DNA of 64,000 nucleotides, from positions 1-64,000 of the forward strand of contig JAISJO010000082.1 of the NCBI GenBank assembly GCA_031261485.1, written 5' to 3'. Shown here in pieces: positions 29,901-39,000 of the stretch. Position 1 is the stretch's first letter, and each line of letters starts with the position of its first letter. The notes under the pieces were generated by a model, which saw only the letters and a program-made list of their open reading frames with translations, had not been told where the DNA came from and ran no database searches. Source of the stretch: Propionibacteriaceae bacterium (GTDB taxonomy: Bacteria > Actinomycetota > Actinomycetes > Propionibacteriales > Propionibacteriaceae). Position numbers and translations under genes: made by a program.

Positions 29901-30900
29901 CACCGAGACTTCGATCTCCCGATTCGCGTCCGACATCAAGCATGTGGCGTCCCTAGTTGACTACTGCACTGATCTGGCCCAAGTCTCTGATCCAACCAGT
30001 AGCGGAAAGTCGCTTCCCCGCAAGTCGATTGTCAAAGGTGTGTCCTGTTCAGAAGTCGAATTCGCGGTCGAAATGCCGAAGCGCGGAGCGATTGTCCTTG
30101 AGGCGTTGTGGCGGTCAAGAGTCATCGATTCATTGGTGTTTCCAACCGCTGATGATGAGACGCGTTGGACCATCTTTGAAGAGTTGCTTGAGGAGGCGAA
30201 AATCGGCTTGACGATGAAAGACGTTCGTGATCGTCTCACATCCAGAAGTCTTGGAGCGATAACCTACCTAGTAGCGAGCTGCTTCCATGTCGACATCCAT
30301 CCCGGACTCGACGGTCCAAAGAACCAGACACCTGCTGCGGTGAACAGGCTTGTTCTTAGCGTCGCCTTGGATGACTATCCTCCGTCGCAAGTGGTCGCGG
30401 ATGTCATGGACAGCGTGGCATTGGTCACAGACCTCGGCTGCCAGATCTACGCGGCGGCGGTCGGAACACCCCCAGAGCTGGCCGTTGTCGAGTCGGTTCG
30501 TCTGGGCAGCCCACTGGAGGTGGCTCAGGTTGTCGGCGAGGAAGTCAAGGGTGTGCTGAAAGCGTTGCTCAGTGGCAATTTCTTGTGGACGCTTAGAGAC
30601 ATATTCACCAGGGCTGGCCGAAAGAACCACGATGATCTGATAGAGACCGTCATCGCACAGATGACAGCAGAGGTGCAGAAGACTCAAATAGAAACGGAGA
30701 AGGCTCGGGCAGAGACCGAGAAGTTGTTGGCAGAGGCAGATGCTGAGCGGTGGAAAGGAATCGCTATCGTGATCGACGCTCTGGTGAAGAATAGACAACC
30801 GACCCCGACGTCCGAACAACTAGACAGAATTCTGACCGCGCACCACATCAGCGCACTTGAGACCCTCTCGAATTACTCGGAAGCCATCACTGTCCAGTGA
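26896..30900 (+). CDS. Giant KAP-like membrane P-loop NTPase
   Basis: A 1334-residue protein. TM helices near 245-268 and 278-302 come first, then Walker A GLAGPRGFGKTASL near 418-431, a further TM pair near 539-561 and 593-615, and Walker B LTVLVDEADKPE near 760. A TM pair inserted between Walker A and Walker B is the hallmark of KAP-type NTPases, but the Walker A loop and Asp-Glu-Ala-Asp Walker B differ from canonical KAP proteins, so STAND-like assignment is possible. The C-terminal ~90 residues hold a coiled coil (TQIETEKARAETEKLLAEAD). The gene overlaps the GTPase stop by 8 nt. It probably sits at the membrane and switches or assembles upon ATP hydrolysis. Confidence 0.75.
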   Translation: MSDNEQLVPRQTNATTDPAENNGGQGDESRPGAMGIVDTEDTRPMSLAEQLGLTEVVKSAWEEFDGWRHNNERNDRGVVAWTWKDEYPDFDTWIANEVKKAVIQMAERKHNGTELEPEVQYADRLKVIRSVAELWVKGEATGPGPNSEPEVQAAWTELTAAPDGTPAPWDRASVLQELAKNALKSNSLRPRQDKTFNLDKRTLSISSVLQSGYSQEFLLTSARDNISTAPFKSWRAPWKGRDNVPNAIFILVGLVVCLVLAVLAWAVADIVDETLLDLPLGVRIAIVIVISVLSWFLFVALSEKMNIWYCKTFPRMVWIKESDKFRKAYGIWESETLWAGDLAKKNQWEDGVIPLSALSSEAAVRHVWELVRKYVRQFHSFELRVMPLDRIRMVEEDLLVTTQVVAQVKNMLRGERRIAIGLAGPRGFGKTASLRQITSGMTPGFGKCPWLCYRPRLWWRRVWYGFLFLVPLFRGRARKNAHNMWSRHGEQDSSLVVSVRVPANYDHRQFVQLVARQVVRAISSSACQIGHRHLWRQRWGAVVTALLSAILLVWIAWSWAVAGSRRCAAPRCWPWAFPFLPGRGLAKLPSVADSWLSLLVVLVVAAGFVVVAQRLWMWAWRNKSFDREDEKRRKTIREARQTMDPLAPLADPESRKEEGELEVDLNLARRRAKAIIKVALEQHKGFRHHYPRVVKAMNRVRTLLGDAWWQRMRFKLSWGVPMDIEVDTRDDVHAQDVLILLQTLETLLDEYSRSGQAPLTVLVDEADKPEKKDRVIAFNELKDLFNLNHVRWVVTVRPQDRERFVTRRLMQDKTYLDSIFHEIVRLDALSYETLKEIVDKRTDYFPCSHVLVALCAAWSGGVPRDFVRLLWNCQWFMETNTGVKGDAMAAKFREWILRLMDEECVLALKVDPHRAMTLKQCRNRIEEELLDGYFPGPSNSKTQLRRAGEDLSKEQEDAVRSILNEVKGLSSGLGWNWVPEAIDLDRAGITLTVPNPDTSESTTETSISRFASDIKHVASLVDYCTDLAQVSDPTSSGKSLPRKSIVKGVSCSEVEFAVEMPKRGAIVLEALWRSRVIDSLVFPTADDETRWTIFEELLEEAKIGLTMKDVRDRLTSRSLGAITYLVASCFHVDIHPGLDGPKNQTPAAVNRLVLSVALDDYPPSQVVADVMDSVALVTDLGCQIYAAAVGTPPELAVVESVRLGSPLEVAQVVGEEVKGVLKALLSGNFLWTLRDIFTRAGRKNHDDLIETVIAQMTAEVQKTQIETEKARAETEKLLAEADAERWKGIAIVIDALVKNRQPTPTSEQLDRILTAHHISALETLSNYSEAITVQ

Positions 30901-30967
30901 CAAGTCCGTTGCTTTCGGTCACAATCTCTTGAGTTTGGGACTCGAACAAACGGGAGCCCAAACGGTG

Positions 30968-31200
30968 ATGAGCGTATACACGACTCTCAGAGCGACCACC
31001 GACGCACGGATGGTGTCAACGAACTGGCGCAGGCGCAGGGAGTCTCAGCAGCCACAATGATTGGGAGACTCGTTGATTCCGCTTGGTGGCAGTCGGCTTT
31101 CCAGAGTGAACGCGAAGCCCAACGGCAAGATTCAGCCAGCGCCGATGTTGCGCAGGAAGACGCCGAGTGGGAAGAAACCTTAACTGATGGCATCGAATAG
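30968..31200 (+). pseudogene. Frameshifted ribbon-helix-helix antitoxin
   Basis: Reading from ATG 30968 gives MSVYTTLRATTDAR; shifting by one base near 31010 continues as DGVNELAQAQGVSAATMIG and ends, at TAG 31198, with EDAEWEETLTDGIE. Joined, these make a plausible 77-residue RHH antitoxin with the acidic ETLxDG(I/L)E ending common to actinobacterial MazE-type antitoxins. A one-base deletion best explains it. The following toxin is also broken. Confidence 0.6.
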
Positions 31201-31423
31201 AGCGCGACGAGGCGAGATCTGGACCGCGAAGATGACAAGGCATCTTCCTGAGACTGCGCAAAGTGATGGGGCCAGCGAACATGTCGTACCTTTGCGACTG
31301 TGGGTCCAGTCTCGGAGGAGGCACCGGACGGCTGGTCTCGGTTCCAGCTCGGCACCCAGAACCACAGGACCTACGAGTTGTTCCGCGGAGTGTCTACCTG
31401 CTCGCAAGTCGCAGCGGAGGTGA
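31187..31423 (+). pseudogene. Truncated MazF/PemK-like toxin remnant
   Basis: ATG 31187 overlaps the antitoxin remnant and encodes MASNRARRGEIWTAK, the typical start of MazF-like endoribonucleases. After about residue 16 the ORF loses all similarity (no RPxxV/I strand or later motifs), so the toxin is cut short and joined to unrelated sequence. The rest of 31240-31435 holds no gene that I recognise, only the likely leader of the KAP gene. Confidence 0.5.
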
Positions 31424-31435
31424 TATGTTGTCTCC

Positions 31436-33436
31436 ATGGGGACGTGGTTCACGGGTCTTCACCCGATAGTTGCGTTCCTTGTGAATGCCTTTCTCTGGGC
31501 TTTGGGCATTGCCATACTATGCGGCGTTGGCTACGGGATTGGACAGGTGGCTGGTCGAGTCCATCACTGGTGGAAGATGGACATCCGAAAGGAGCAAGAG
31601 TCCCAGGTCTACCGAACCAAGCGACTGGCCCGGCGATGGTGGGCCTCGTGGAGCCGTGCGGTATCTTTCAGTCTCCTCGCGCTGGTGATTTGTCTTGTCC
31701 TGACGGAGCACCAGGACTGGGCTATTGAACATGGGCTTGGGGGAAGCTCCGTCCTCGCTTGGATAGCAGGGGTGCTGCTCGTTGTGTCGTGCATGCGGGT
31801 TGGTTGGACAAAGGAAGTGTTCAAGAGCCTCCCGCTGGTGGAGTGGGCGATCTTCGGTTTGACCGCGACTCTTGGTGCCATTTCTTCCGTGTCGCTCGGC
31901 CGCCTCACTGAGGGGCCTTCAGAAGACGACCTGGGCCCGTTGACAGTTGTCCTTATCGACTGCGCAATCGCGGGCGTTTGGACATATGTTCTTTGGCGCG
32001 TCCTCTGCAACCGCTTCCCATCTCCTGTAGCTGAAATGACATCGTCTCAAATGGCATCCGACGGGGAATTGGAGAGTCTTGGCCTGGATGCTCTGGGCCG
32101 CGCCTCGATTGCGAAGCGACTTGCCTCCTTGATTCTTCATCAGGATCCGCCCTTTACTCTGGGTATCGATGGTGAATGGGGGTCGGGCAAGTCCACCCTA
32201 ATGAACTTTGTTGACGACCAACTGTGGTACGAAACGACGGGAGTGAATCCTGAGAGTCGTGCCCCCGCAAGTCGTCGGCTGGGCTGGGCAGGTGGCAGGC
32301 CGGGCAGGCGCATGGTGCTAGTCAGACTAAATCTGTGGGAGCACCAACATGACGAGAATCCAGTCGTCGCTTTGCTGCAGGCTGCGAGGGACACCTTGCC
32401 TCCTGCCTATCGAGCAGGCGTAAGTGCCGAGATTGAGGGAATTCTAGCCGCCTGCGCATCTGCGGTGGCTTTGGGCGTCGGAGACATTCTTGTCGGAACA
32501 AGCCTCCCGACCGCCGTGGGAATCAGAGACAAACTGGGATCAGCCATCGCAGGCAGGGACGGTCCATTCAGCACTCAGGAGACACAGGCGACCTTGGTAT
32601 CAATGTTCCAAGATGCTGTTGAGACTGTCTTGGAAGTACACGCCGCCGACCGGATTGTCTTTGTCGTCGATGACCTTGATCGCTGCATGCCCGATGTTGC
32701 GTTGGACCTGCTGGAAAAGGTCCATCTGTTCTTTCGTCAGGTCAGGTGCATTTTCGTGCTAGGAGTGGACACGGATATCCTGAAACTCACTGTGACCAAG
32801 CGTTACACTGACGAAGGAGCAGGTGAAAGAGCATCAGACTACGCTGAGAAGTATGTGGAGAAAATCATCACCTTCCCCTACGCTTTGCCGCCGGTCACCG
32901 ACCTAGAACGACGGATCTACCTCTCAAGACTCTTGAACTCCCTGCGACAGACAGACGCGCAGGAAGGACTCTCAGGTCTCAAGATCGCCGAGATTCTTGA
33001 AACCTGGACTGCGGGGTTGGGCGAGAACGCCGAGAGCTTGCGGAGGACCAAACGCCTGGCCAATACCTTCATCCTTCATCAGCGCATACAGAATCCCGAG
33101 TCGGATGCGACCAAGTTGGCAGATGGCGACAGAGTAGCACCCCCACCACATGCGGGTGGAGTATTGGGTACCACTCCCGCCTCCTCAGAGGATCAGGCTG
33201 TCGCAGACGATACTCAGTCCCGCACTCACATGACACTTGTCTACCATGGCGGAGTGAATCACGAGGTGACGGCGCCGAGTTCGATACTGTATCCAGCGAC
33301 CAAAGATTTCGATCCGTGGATACTCGCAGCGGTCACTGCCATCCAGATTCTCGCCCCCCGTGATTTCAAGGAACTGGCTGGCCCGACCGGAGATACCGCC
33401 ATCGAAAGATGGTTCTTCCCAAAGGAGAAGTCATGA
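31436..33436 (+). CDS. KAP-family P-loop NTPase
   Basis: A 666-residue protein with four or five N-terminal TM helices (about 6-35, 75-95, 103-122, 133-153 and 167-187) and a canonical KAP NTPase domain: LGIDGEWGSGKSTLMNF near 242-258 and Walker B RIVFVVDDLDRCMPDVAL near 404-420, the DDLDRC motif being typical. KAP proteins are membrane-associated NTPases, some linked to phage exclusion (PifA) or signalling. Here all TM helices precede the P-loop instead of splitting the domain. It is followed by a DUF6273-like protein in an ATGA overlap. Ribosome site GGAGGTGAT at 31413-31421 is rather far (~14 nt) from the ATG, so the start is not certain. Confidence 0.85.
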   Translation: MGTWFTGLHPIVAFLVNAFLWALGIAILCGVGYGIGQVAGRVHHWWKMDIRKEQESQVYRTKRLARRWWASWSRAVSFSLLALVICLVLTEHQDWAIEHGLGGSSVLAWIAGVLLVVSCMRVGWTKEVFKSLPLVEWAIFGLTATLGAISSVSLGRLTEGPSEDDLGPLTVVLIDCAIAGVWTYVLWRVLCNRFPSPVAEMTSSQMASDGELESLGLDALGRASIAKRLASLILHQDPPFTLGIDGEWGSGKSTLMNFVDDQLWYETTGVNPESRAPASRRLGWAGGRPGRRMVLVRLNLWEHQHDENPVVALLQAARDTLPPAYRAGVSAEIEGILAACASAVALGVGDILVGTSLPTAVGIRDKLGSAIAGRDGPFSTQETQATLVSMFQDAVETVLEVHAADRIVFVVDDLDRCMPDVALDLLEKVHLFFRQVRCIFVLGVDTDILKLTVTKRYTDEGAGERASDYAEKYVEKIITFPYALPPVTDLERRIYLSRLLNSLRQTDAQEGLSGLKIAEILETWTAGLGENAESLRRTKRLANTFILHQRIQNPESDATKLADGDRVAPPPHAGGVLGTTPASSEDQAVADDTQSRTHMTLVYHGGVNHEVTAPSSILYPATKDFDPWILAAVTAIQILAPRDFKELAGPTGDTAIERWFFPKEKS

Positions 33437-34536
33437 CTGCCCCAAATGGACGCTTTGCGAGAACACCGCGAGCGCCTTATCGAATCAGCGGCCAGTCGTC
33501 AGTCATGTCTCGCCAAGACACCGAAGAATCCAGGGAACTCCCGCATGTGGAATTGCTGAAGGCGATCCAGAATCATGTGGCAACAGATTCGAAGTTGAGG
33601 CAGGCTTGGCTGAATGCCCAAGAGTTTCCAGACGCCAAAGAACGATTGATTCGCGAGATTCGCAACTACGTCCAGAGAATTACGTCAGGGCATCTGGCAG
33701 ACCCTGACGGTTTCGTGCACGTGCCATTCGCCCACAGAAGCTGGCGCATCCTTGCCAGACGAGAGTACGACGGTCGGCAGCAGGTACTGTTGCTGCTGGA
33801 CGGCCTGCTGAAACAAACCCTGCCCTACCACAATTACGATAGTGCGACGCAATGGCAGACACTGCCGACGGTGACGTGGAATAGCTGCACGCTGCGGCTG
33901 TGGCTGAATTCGGGGACCTCAAGCCCAGACAACGGAGCTAGCGTTTGGGTGGTGCCTGAACAATCGTATGTCTGGACTGACGAGACTACTCCGGGATCTG
34001 CTCTCCCGGACGCCGACTACGGCGTGACCCTACCAGGCGCGGAGGTCTGGGGAGACAAAGGCTTTCTTGCGGAATTCTCCGCGACCGAGGTGAATAGTAT
34101 CCACGTCGAATCAGTTCACACGGACGATGTTTCGTGGACAGCGAAGGCCTATGCAGACTACCTGGCCGAACTGGAGAACAGACACGAGATGTTACCGACC
34201 TACAACCGCGAGGACTGGGTCGCCCAGTGGCGAAAGTCCCACAATCTAAGCACAAATGACCAAGACACAAGAGTCACCTTCCCAGGCGGGACAGACATTG
34301 AGTGTCGTGTGTTCTTGCTCGATATGGAGCAGTGCTCCCATCTCCTAAAGGAAGAGGCAGCGAGAATTGCTCAATTGCCAGATGGCAGGCCCTGTGGGTG
34401 GTGGCTGCGTTCTCCTGGTTCGACGTCAATCGCTGTCGCAGGCGTGAACGACGGCGGTTGGCTGAACCCCGGCCGCTACATCGTGCGCGACAAAACTGGC
34501 GGCGTCCGCCCAGCCTTATGGCTTAATCTGGACTAA
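33433..34536 (+). CDS. DUF6273-like domain protein
   Basis: A 367-residue protein from ATG 33433, with AAAGGAGAAG just upstream and a 4-nt overlap with the KAP stop. The first ~95 residues are helical. From ~100 the pattern RSWRILAR..QVLLLLDGLL and, further on, WNSCTLRLWLNSG resembles the DUF6273 / formylglycine-like beta fold that usually reads W-x-V-L-D and stR-x-W-LN. The C-terminus GWWLRSPG and RPALWLNLD fits the same fold. Function is unknown; such domains often sit in secreted or surface proteins, but there is no signal peptide here. It is coupled to the KAP NTPase and is probably its partner or effector. Confidence 0.72.
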   Translation: MTAPNGRFARTPRAPYRISGQSSVMSRQDTEESRELPHVELLKAIQNHVATDSKLRQAWLNAQEFPDAKERLIREIRNYVQRITSGHLADPDGFVHVPFAHRSWRILARREYDGRQQVLLLLDGLLKQTLPYHNYDSATQWQTLPTVTWNSCTLRLWLNSGTSSPDNGASVWVVPEQSYVWTDETTPGSALPDADYGVTLPGAEVWGDKGFLAEFSATEVNSIHVESVHTDDVSWTAKAYADYLAELENRHEMLPTYNREDWVAQWRKSHNLSTNDQDTRVTFPGGTDIECRVFLLDMEQCSHLLKEEAARIAQLPDGRPCGWWLRSPGSTSIAVAGVNDGGWLNPGRYIVRDKTGGVRPALWLNLD

Positions 34537-34550
34537 GGTCGATTATGTGA

Positions 34551-34615
34551 GCGCCGCTCGCGGCACGTTTGCCATTCTGCGCGAATGACGAGGGGCGTTA
34601 GTCAACGTTTCCCTG
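34551..34615. repeat. Palindromic intergenic repeat, copy 1
   Basis: Core GCCATTCTGCGCGAATGAC (34571-34589) is an imperfect palindrome. On the minus strand it reads AGGGAAACGTTGACTAACGC, then CCCTCGTCATTCGCGC, matching copies at 42426 and 48941 in both the core and the flanking GACTA and AGGGA segments. The remaining bases up to 34759 contain a possible promoter for the MFS gene (TTGATTGGTAAACT near 34659) but no gene. Confidence 0.55.
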
Positions 34616-34759
34616 GCCTATGTACGCCGACTCCGGTCCGACCCAATACAGGGCGCTTGATTGGTAAACTGTGTGTTGCAACGAGCAGTGACAGTCACGT
34701 AAGTCCAGTTGGCGGGCACGGCTCGTTTTGTGCGCCCGGAGACTGATTGGAGACTGCCT

Positions 34760-35980
34760 ATGAGATGGACGCCACGCCCGGTGACACGCCTGAACGGTAC
34801 TTTGTTGACCATCATCGCTCTGCTCGCGGCTTTGGCTCCGTTCGCAACGGATGTTTACCTTCCGACATTCCCTGCGATGGCTGAGCAACTGGGCACAAGC
34901 GCGACGGGAGTACAGGTCACACTGACGGCGTTCCTGATTGGCGCGGGTGCGGGACAGTTGTTCTTTGGACCTCTGTCTGACCGAATCGGTCGTCGTGTGC
35001 CGCTCATCGTGGGCACAGCGGTGTGTGTTGTCGCAGGTCTTGGGGCAGTGCTCGCCCAGAATCTCGTGGTGCTGGTGGTGGCGCGTCTTGTGCAAGGTTT
35101 GTCAGGGTCCGCCGGGATGGTCCTGGGGCGGGCGATCATTTCTGACGTCGCCAAGGGGCGAGAAGCCGCGCGTGCTTTCAACCTGACCTCCATCGTCTTG
35201 GGCATCGCCCCGGTTGCCGCGCCACTGGTCGGCGCAGTCTTTGCGAAGGCACTGGGCTGGCGCGGCTTGTTGGGAATCGTGGTCGGCCTCTCCCTCGTCA
35301 CACTGGTGGCGGTCATCATCTTCGTCCCGGAGACCCATCCTGCGACAGCGCGCGCCGCCCAACGACAGGCGCACACAAACAGCCAATCCAGCGGCCTGGG
35401 TTCACGGGCCTACCTGGGAAACATGCTGGTCTTGGTGTTCGGATTCGGTGCGATGATGGCGTACATCTCAGCGTCGCCTTTCGTGTACCAGGTCATGATC
35501 GGCATGAACGAACTGACGTACGGGATCGTCTTCGGGGCGACCGCTCTGATGATCACCTTCGTCAGCTACCTGTCCGCCCGACTCACCCGCCGGGTTCGCA
35601 CTCACGTCCTCCTTCGCACCGGCGTCTGCATCCTCGTCGGGTCCGGGGTCGTCTTGGCCACGTTCGCCATCTCACCTCTGCCCTCCTGGTGTCTCGTTAT
35701 TCCGCTGGTCACGGGCATCTCTTCGATGGGGTTGATCTTTGGCAATGCCACCGCACTCGCGCTGGGTGCGGTGCCCCACGCCATCGGAACCGCCTCCGCG
35801 CTCATGGGGGCCGCCCAATTTCTCCTCGGTGCCGGCGTTGCCCCGCTCGTGGGCCTTGCGGGAAACCACTCGGCCGTCCCGATGGCTACGGTATTCGGTA
35901 TTTCCGCCCTCCTCGCCTTGGCCGCGTTCCTGAGCGCCCGCAATGCCCGCGTCCAAAATCGGGGAGCGCCCGAAAGATGA
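34760..35980 (+). CDS. MFS multidrug exporter, Bcr/CflA type
   Basis: A 406-residue protein from ATG 34760 (GGAG 8 nt upstream), with twelve predicted TM helices. The region after TM1 shows FATDVYLPTFPAMAEQL, the conserved DxYLPxxP segment of drug:H+ antiporter 1 proteins, and the TM2-3 loop GPLSDRIGRRVPLIVG is the MFS signature. The family includes Bcr (bicyclomycin/sulfonamide) and CflA (chloramphenicol-like) efflux pumps in the inner membrane. Length matches the family (~400). Substrate cannot be read from sequence. It stands alone, with converse repeats upstream and the activase gene 86 nt downstream. Confidence 0.9.
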   Translation: MRWTPRPVTRLNGTLLTIIALLAALAPFATDVYLPTFPAMAEQLGTSATGVQVTLTAFLIGAGAGQLFFGPLSDRIGRRVPLIVGTAVCVVAGLGAVLAQNLVVLVVARLVQGLSGSAGMVLGRAIISDVAKGREAARAFNLTSIVLGIAPVAAPLVGAVFAKALGWRGLLGIVVGLSLVTLVAVIIFVPETHPATARAAQRQAHTNSQSSGLGSRAYLGNMLVLVFGFGAMMAYISASPFVYQVMIGMNELTYGIVFGATALMITFVSYLSARLTRRVRTHVLLRTGVCILVGSGVVLATFAISPLPSWCLVIPLVTGISSMGLIFGNATALALGAVPHAIGTASALMGAAQFLLGAGVAPLVGLAGNHSAVPMATVFGISALLALAAFLSARNARVQNRGAPER

Positions 35981-36066
35981 ACAGCCACCGTCGGTTTGCC
36001 TCCCGGGCTACGGTAACGTAGGTTATCTATGATGAATGAAATGCGAGCAGGGGGCCACGGCAGAAG

Positions 36067-39000
36067 ATGAATCGTACGCTGTCGCTTGGCCTTGATGTCG
36101 GCTCAACAACTGTCAAAGCTGTGGTGCTGGACACTGACGGTGCTGTCATTTTCTCCGACTACCGCAGGCATAACGCGGACGTTCGCGGCGAGTTGGTACA
36201 CCTCCTGGAGGACGTACAACAGGCACTTCCCGACGCGATGTTCCAGGTGGCCATGACCGGTTCCGGTGGCCTTGGTGTGGCAAAGATCATCGGCGTGCCC
36301 TTCATCCAAGAGGTCATCGCCGCCACCGCAGCAATTGAGCGCTTCAATCCAGAGGCCGACGTCGTCGTGGAGTTGGGCGGCGAAGACGCAAAGATCACCT
36401 ATCTGCACCCAGTTCCCGAGCAACGCATGAATGGAACGTGCGCTGGCGGGACGGGCGCTTTCATCGACCAAATGGCCGTCCTGTTGAAGACCGATGCTAT
36501 TGGGCTGAATGAATTGGCTAGTCAGTACATCAATCTGTATCCGATTGCCTCCCGCTGTGGGGTGTTCGCCAAGTCTGACATACAGCCGCTGCTGAACCAA
36601 GGCGCAGCGCATGCTGACATTGCCGCTTCTGTCTTTTCTGCCGTCGCCAACCAAACCATCGCCGGGTTGGCCTGCGGGCATCCGATTCGGGGCAAGGTCA
36701 TCTTCTTGGGCGGACCCTTGTTCTTCCTCTCCGAACTGCGCGCGGCCTATGTACGAGCCCTCCCGCAGGTAGATGACTTCATCCTGCCAGAGAACGCGCA
36801 ATTGTACGTTGCGATGGGTGCCGCCCTGCTCTGCCCGCCCCCGCCCTTGAGCTTGCCGCATATCCTCGGCGCGCTGGTTGATGCTCGCGGTGGCACCCTC
36901 GACATCAAGACTATGCGTCCCTTGTTCGCAACCAAGGAAGAGCGGGCCGCCTTCGACGCCAAACACGCTCGCCATCACGTCGATCAACTTCCTCTCGATG
37001 GTGCGACTGGCCCCTTGTTCTTGGGTATCGACGCTGGTTCCACAACGATAAAGTCGGTCCTCATGGACCCCGAGGGGCGCATTCGCTACTCGACGTACGG
37101 AAGCAACGAGGGCGACCCGATCACTGCGGCGGTCACCATCGCCCGCCAGATTCGGGAGGTCCTTCCGGTTAACGCCCACGTCGCCCGCTCCTGCGTCACC
37201 GGCTACGGGGAAACCATCGTCAAAGCGGCTCTCCACGCCGACGAGGGCGAGATTGAGACAATGGCGCATTACCGCGCCGCCAAAGCCGTCGCTCCGGGAG
37301 TTACCTCTGTCATCGACATCGGCGGACAGGACATGAAGTTCCTGAAATTGCGCAATGGCACTATCGACTCCATTGCGGTCAATGAGGCATGCTCGTCGGG
37401 GTGCGGGTCCTTCCTGCAGACATTCGCAACCACCATGAACACCGATATCGCCACCTTCGCAGCCGCCGGATGCGAGGCTGAAAACCCGGTTGACTTGGGT
37501 TCACGCTGTACGGTCTTCATGAATTCTTCAGTGAAGGCGGCCCAAAAAGAGGGCGCAGGACTGGCAGACATTTCCGCTGGCTTGTCGTACTCCGTGGTGA
37601 GAAACGCGCTTTACAAAGTCATCAAGCTGCGCGACGAGTCCGAACTAGGCGATTGCGTCGTTGTCCAAGGCGGGACCTTCCTCAATGACGCCGTGTTGCG
37701 CGCGTTCGAGTTGCTCACCGGCGTGGAAGTCGTCCGCCCCAACATTGCTGGGTTGATGGGCGCTTATGGAGCCGCACTCACCGCCCAGATGCATTACGAC
37801 CCGGATGAGGCCCTGACAAGCGCATTCATGGCCCGCGACCTCGACGCCTTCAGTTGCGCGTCCGAACAACGCACCTGCCAACTGTGCCAGAATCATTGCA
37901 AACTGACAATCACTACATTCGATGACGGCATACCGAACGTGTCCGGCAATCGCTGCGACAGAGGAGCGTCCCTGGACAAGCGACCCAAGAAGAGCGAAAT
38001 CCCGAATCTCTACGACTACAAGTATCAACGCCTATTCGCCTACCACCGCCTCAGTGAGAAGGACGCCACAAGGGGCGAAATCGGCATCCCCCGCGCGCTC
38101 GGCATGTACGAGGACTATCCGCTGTGGTTCACGATTCTGACCAAACTCGGGTTCCGTGTCGTGGTGTCGGCCCGTTCCAGCCACGAACTGTTCGAGTTGG
38201 GGATGGAGTCGATACCGGCGGAGAACGTCTGTTACCCGGCAAAGCTGGCACATGGACACGTGGAGTGGCTGCTGAACCGCGGTGTCAAGACCATTTTCTT
38301 CCCCTGCGTCAGCTATGAGCGAAAGACATTCACGGACGCCGATAACAACTACACATGCCCTATTGTCGCCTATTACCCCCAGGTCGTGGAGAAGAACGTC
38401 ACACGCCTGCACGAGGACGGCGTGCGTTACCTCGACCCCTTCGTCAACCTCGACAAACCCGAGCACTTGGCGAAGCGCCTGACCGAGATCTTCGCCGACT
38501 GGAACGTCACCTTGAAGGAAGCGAAAGAGGCGGTCGCCGCCGGGTATGCGGAACTCGACCTCGCCCAGGCGGACATCAAACGCGAGGGAGATCGGGCGCT
38601 GCAGTACGCCGCAGAGACCGGTCGGCGAGTGATTGTCCTTGCCGGACGGCCTTACCACGTCGATCCCGAGATCCATCACGGCATCCCTGAAGCCATCACG
38701 AAACTGGGCATGGTGGTAATCAGCGAAGACGCCCTCACGCACGGGATGCGCCACACCCACTTGGAGCGCCCGATTCGCGTCATGGACCAATGGACCTACC
38801 ACACGAGGTTGTACGAGGCGGCGGCACAGGTCCGCGCAATGCCCAATGCCAACTTGGTGCAACTGAACTCGTTTGGCTGTGGCTTGGACGCCGTCACCAC
38901 CGACGAGGTGCAGGAGATCATCGAGTCTGCGGGCGACACGTACACGCTGATGAAGATCGACGAGGTCTCCAACCTTGGCGCCGCCACAATACGGCTGCGT

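Noticed and set aside
31300-31728. Plus-strand ORF of 142 codons overlapping the KAP gene start
   Set aside because: The part before 31436 (PDGWSRFQLGTQNHRTYELF) looks weakly coding but matches nothing I know, and the rest is a shadow of the KAP gene.
36103-37269. Minus-strand ORF of 388 codons
   Set aside because: Antisense to the activase gene, whose ASKHA motifs are certain; shadow ORF common in GC-rich DNA.
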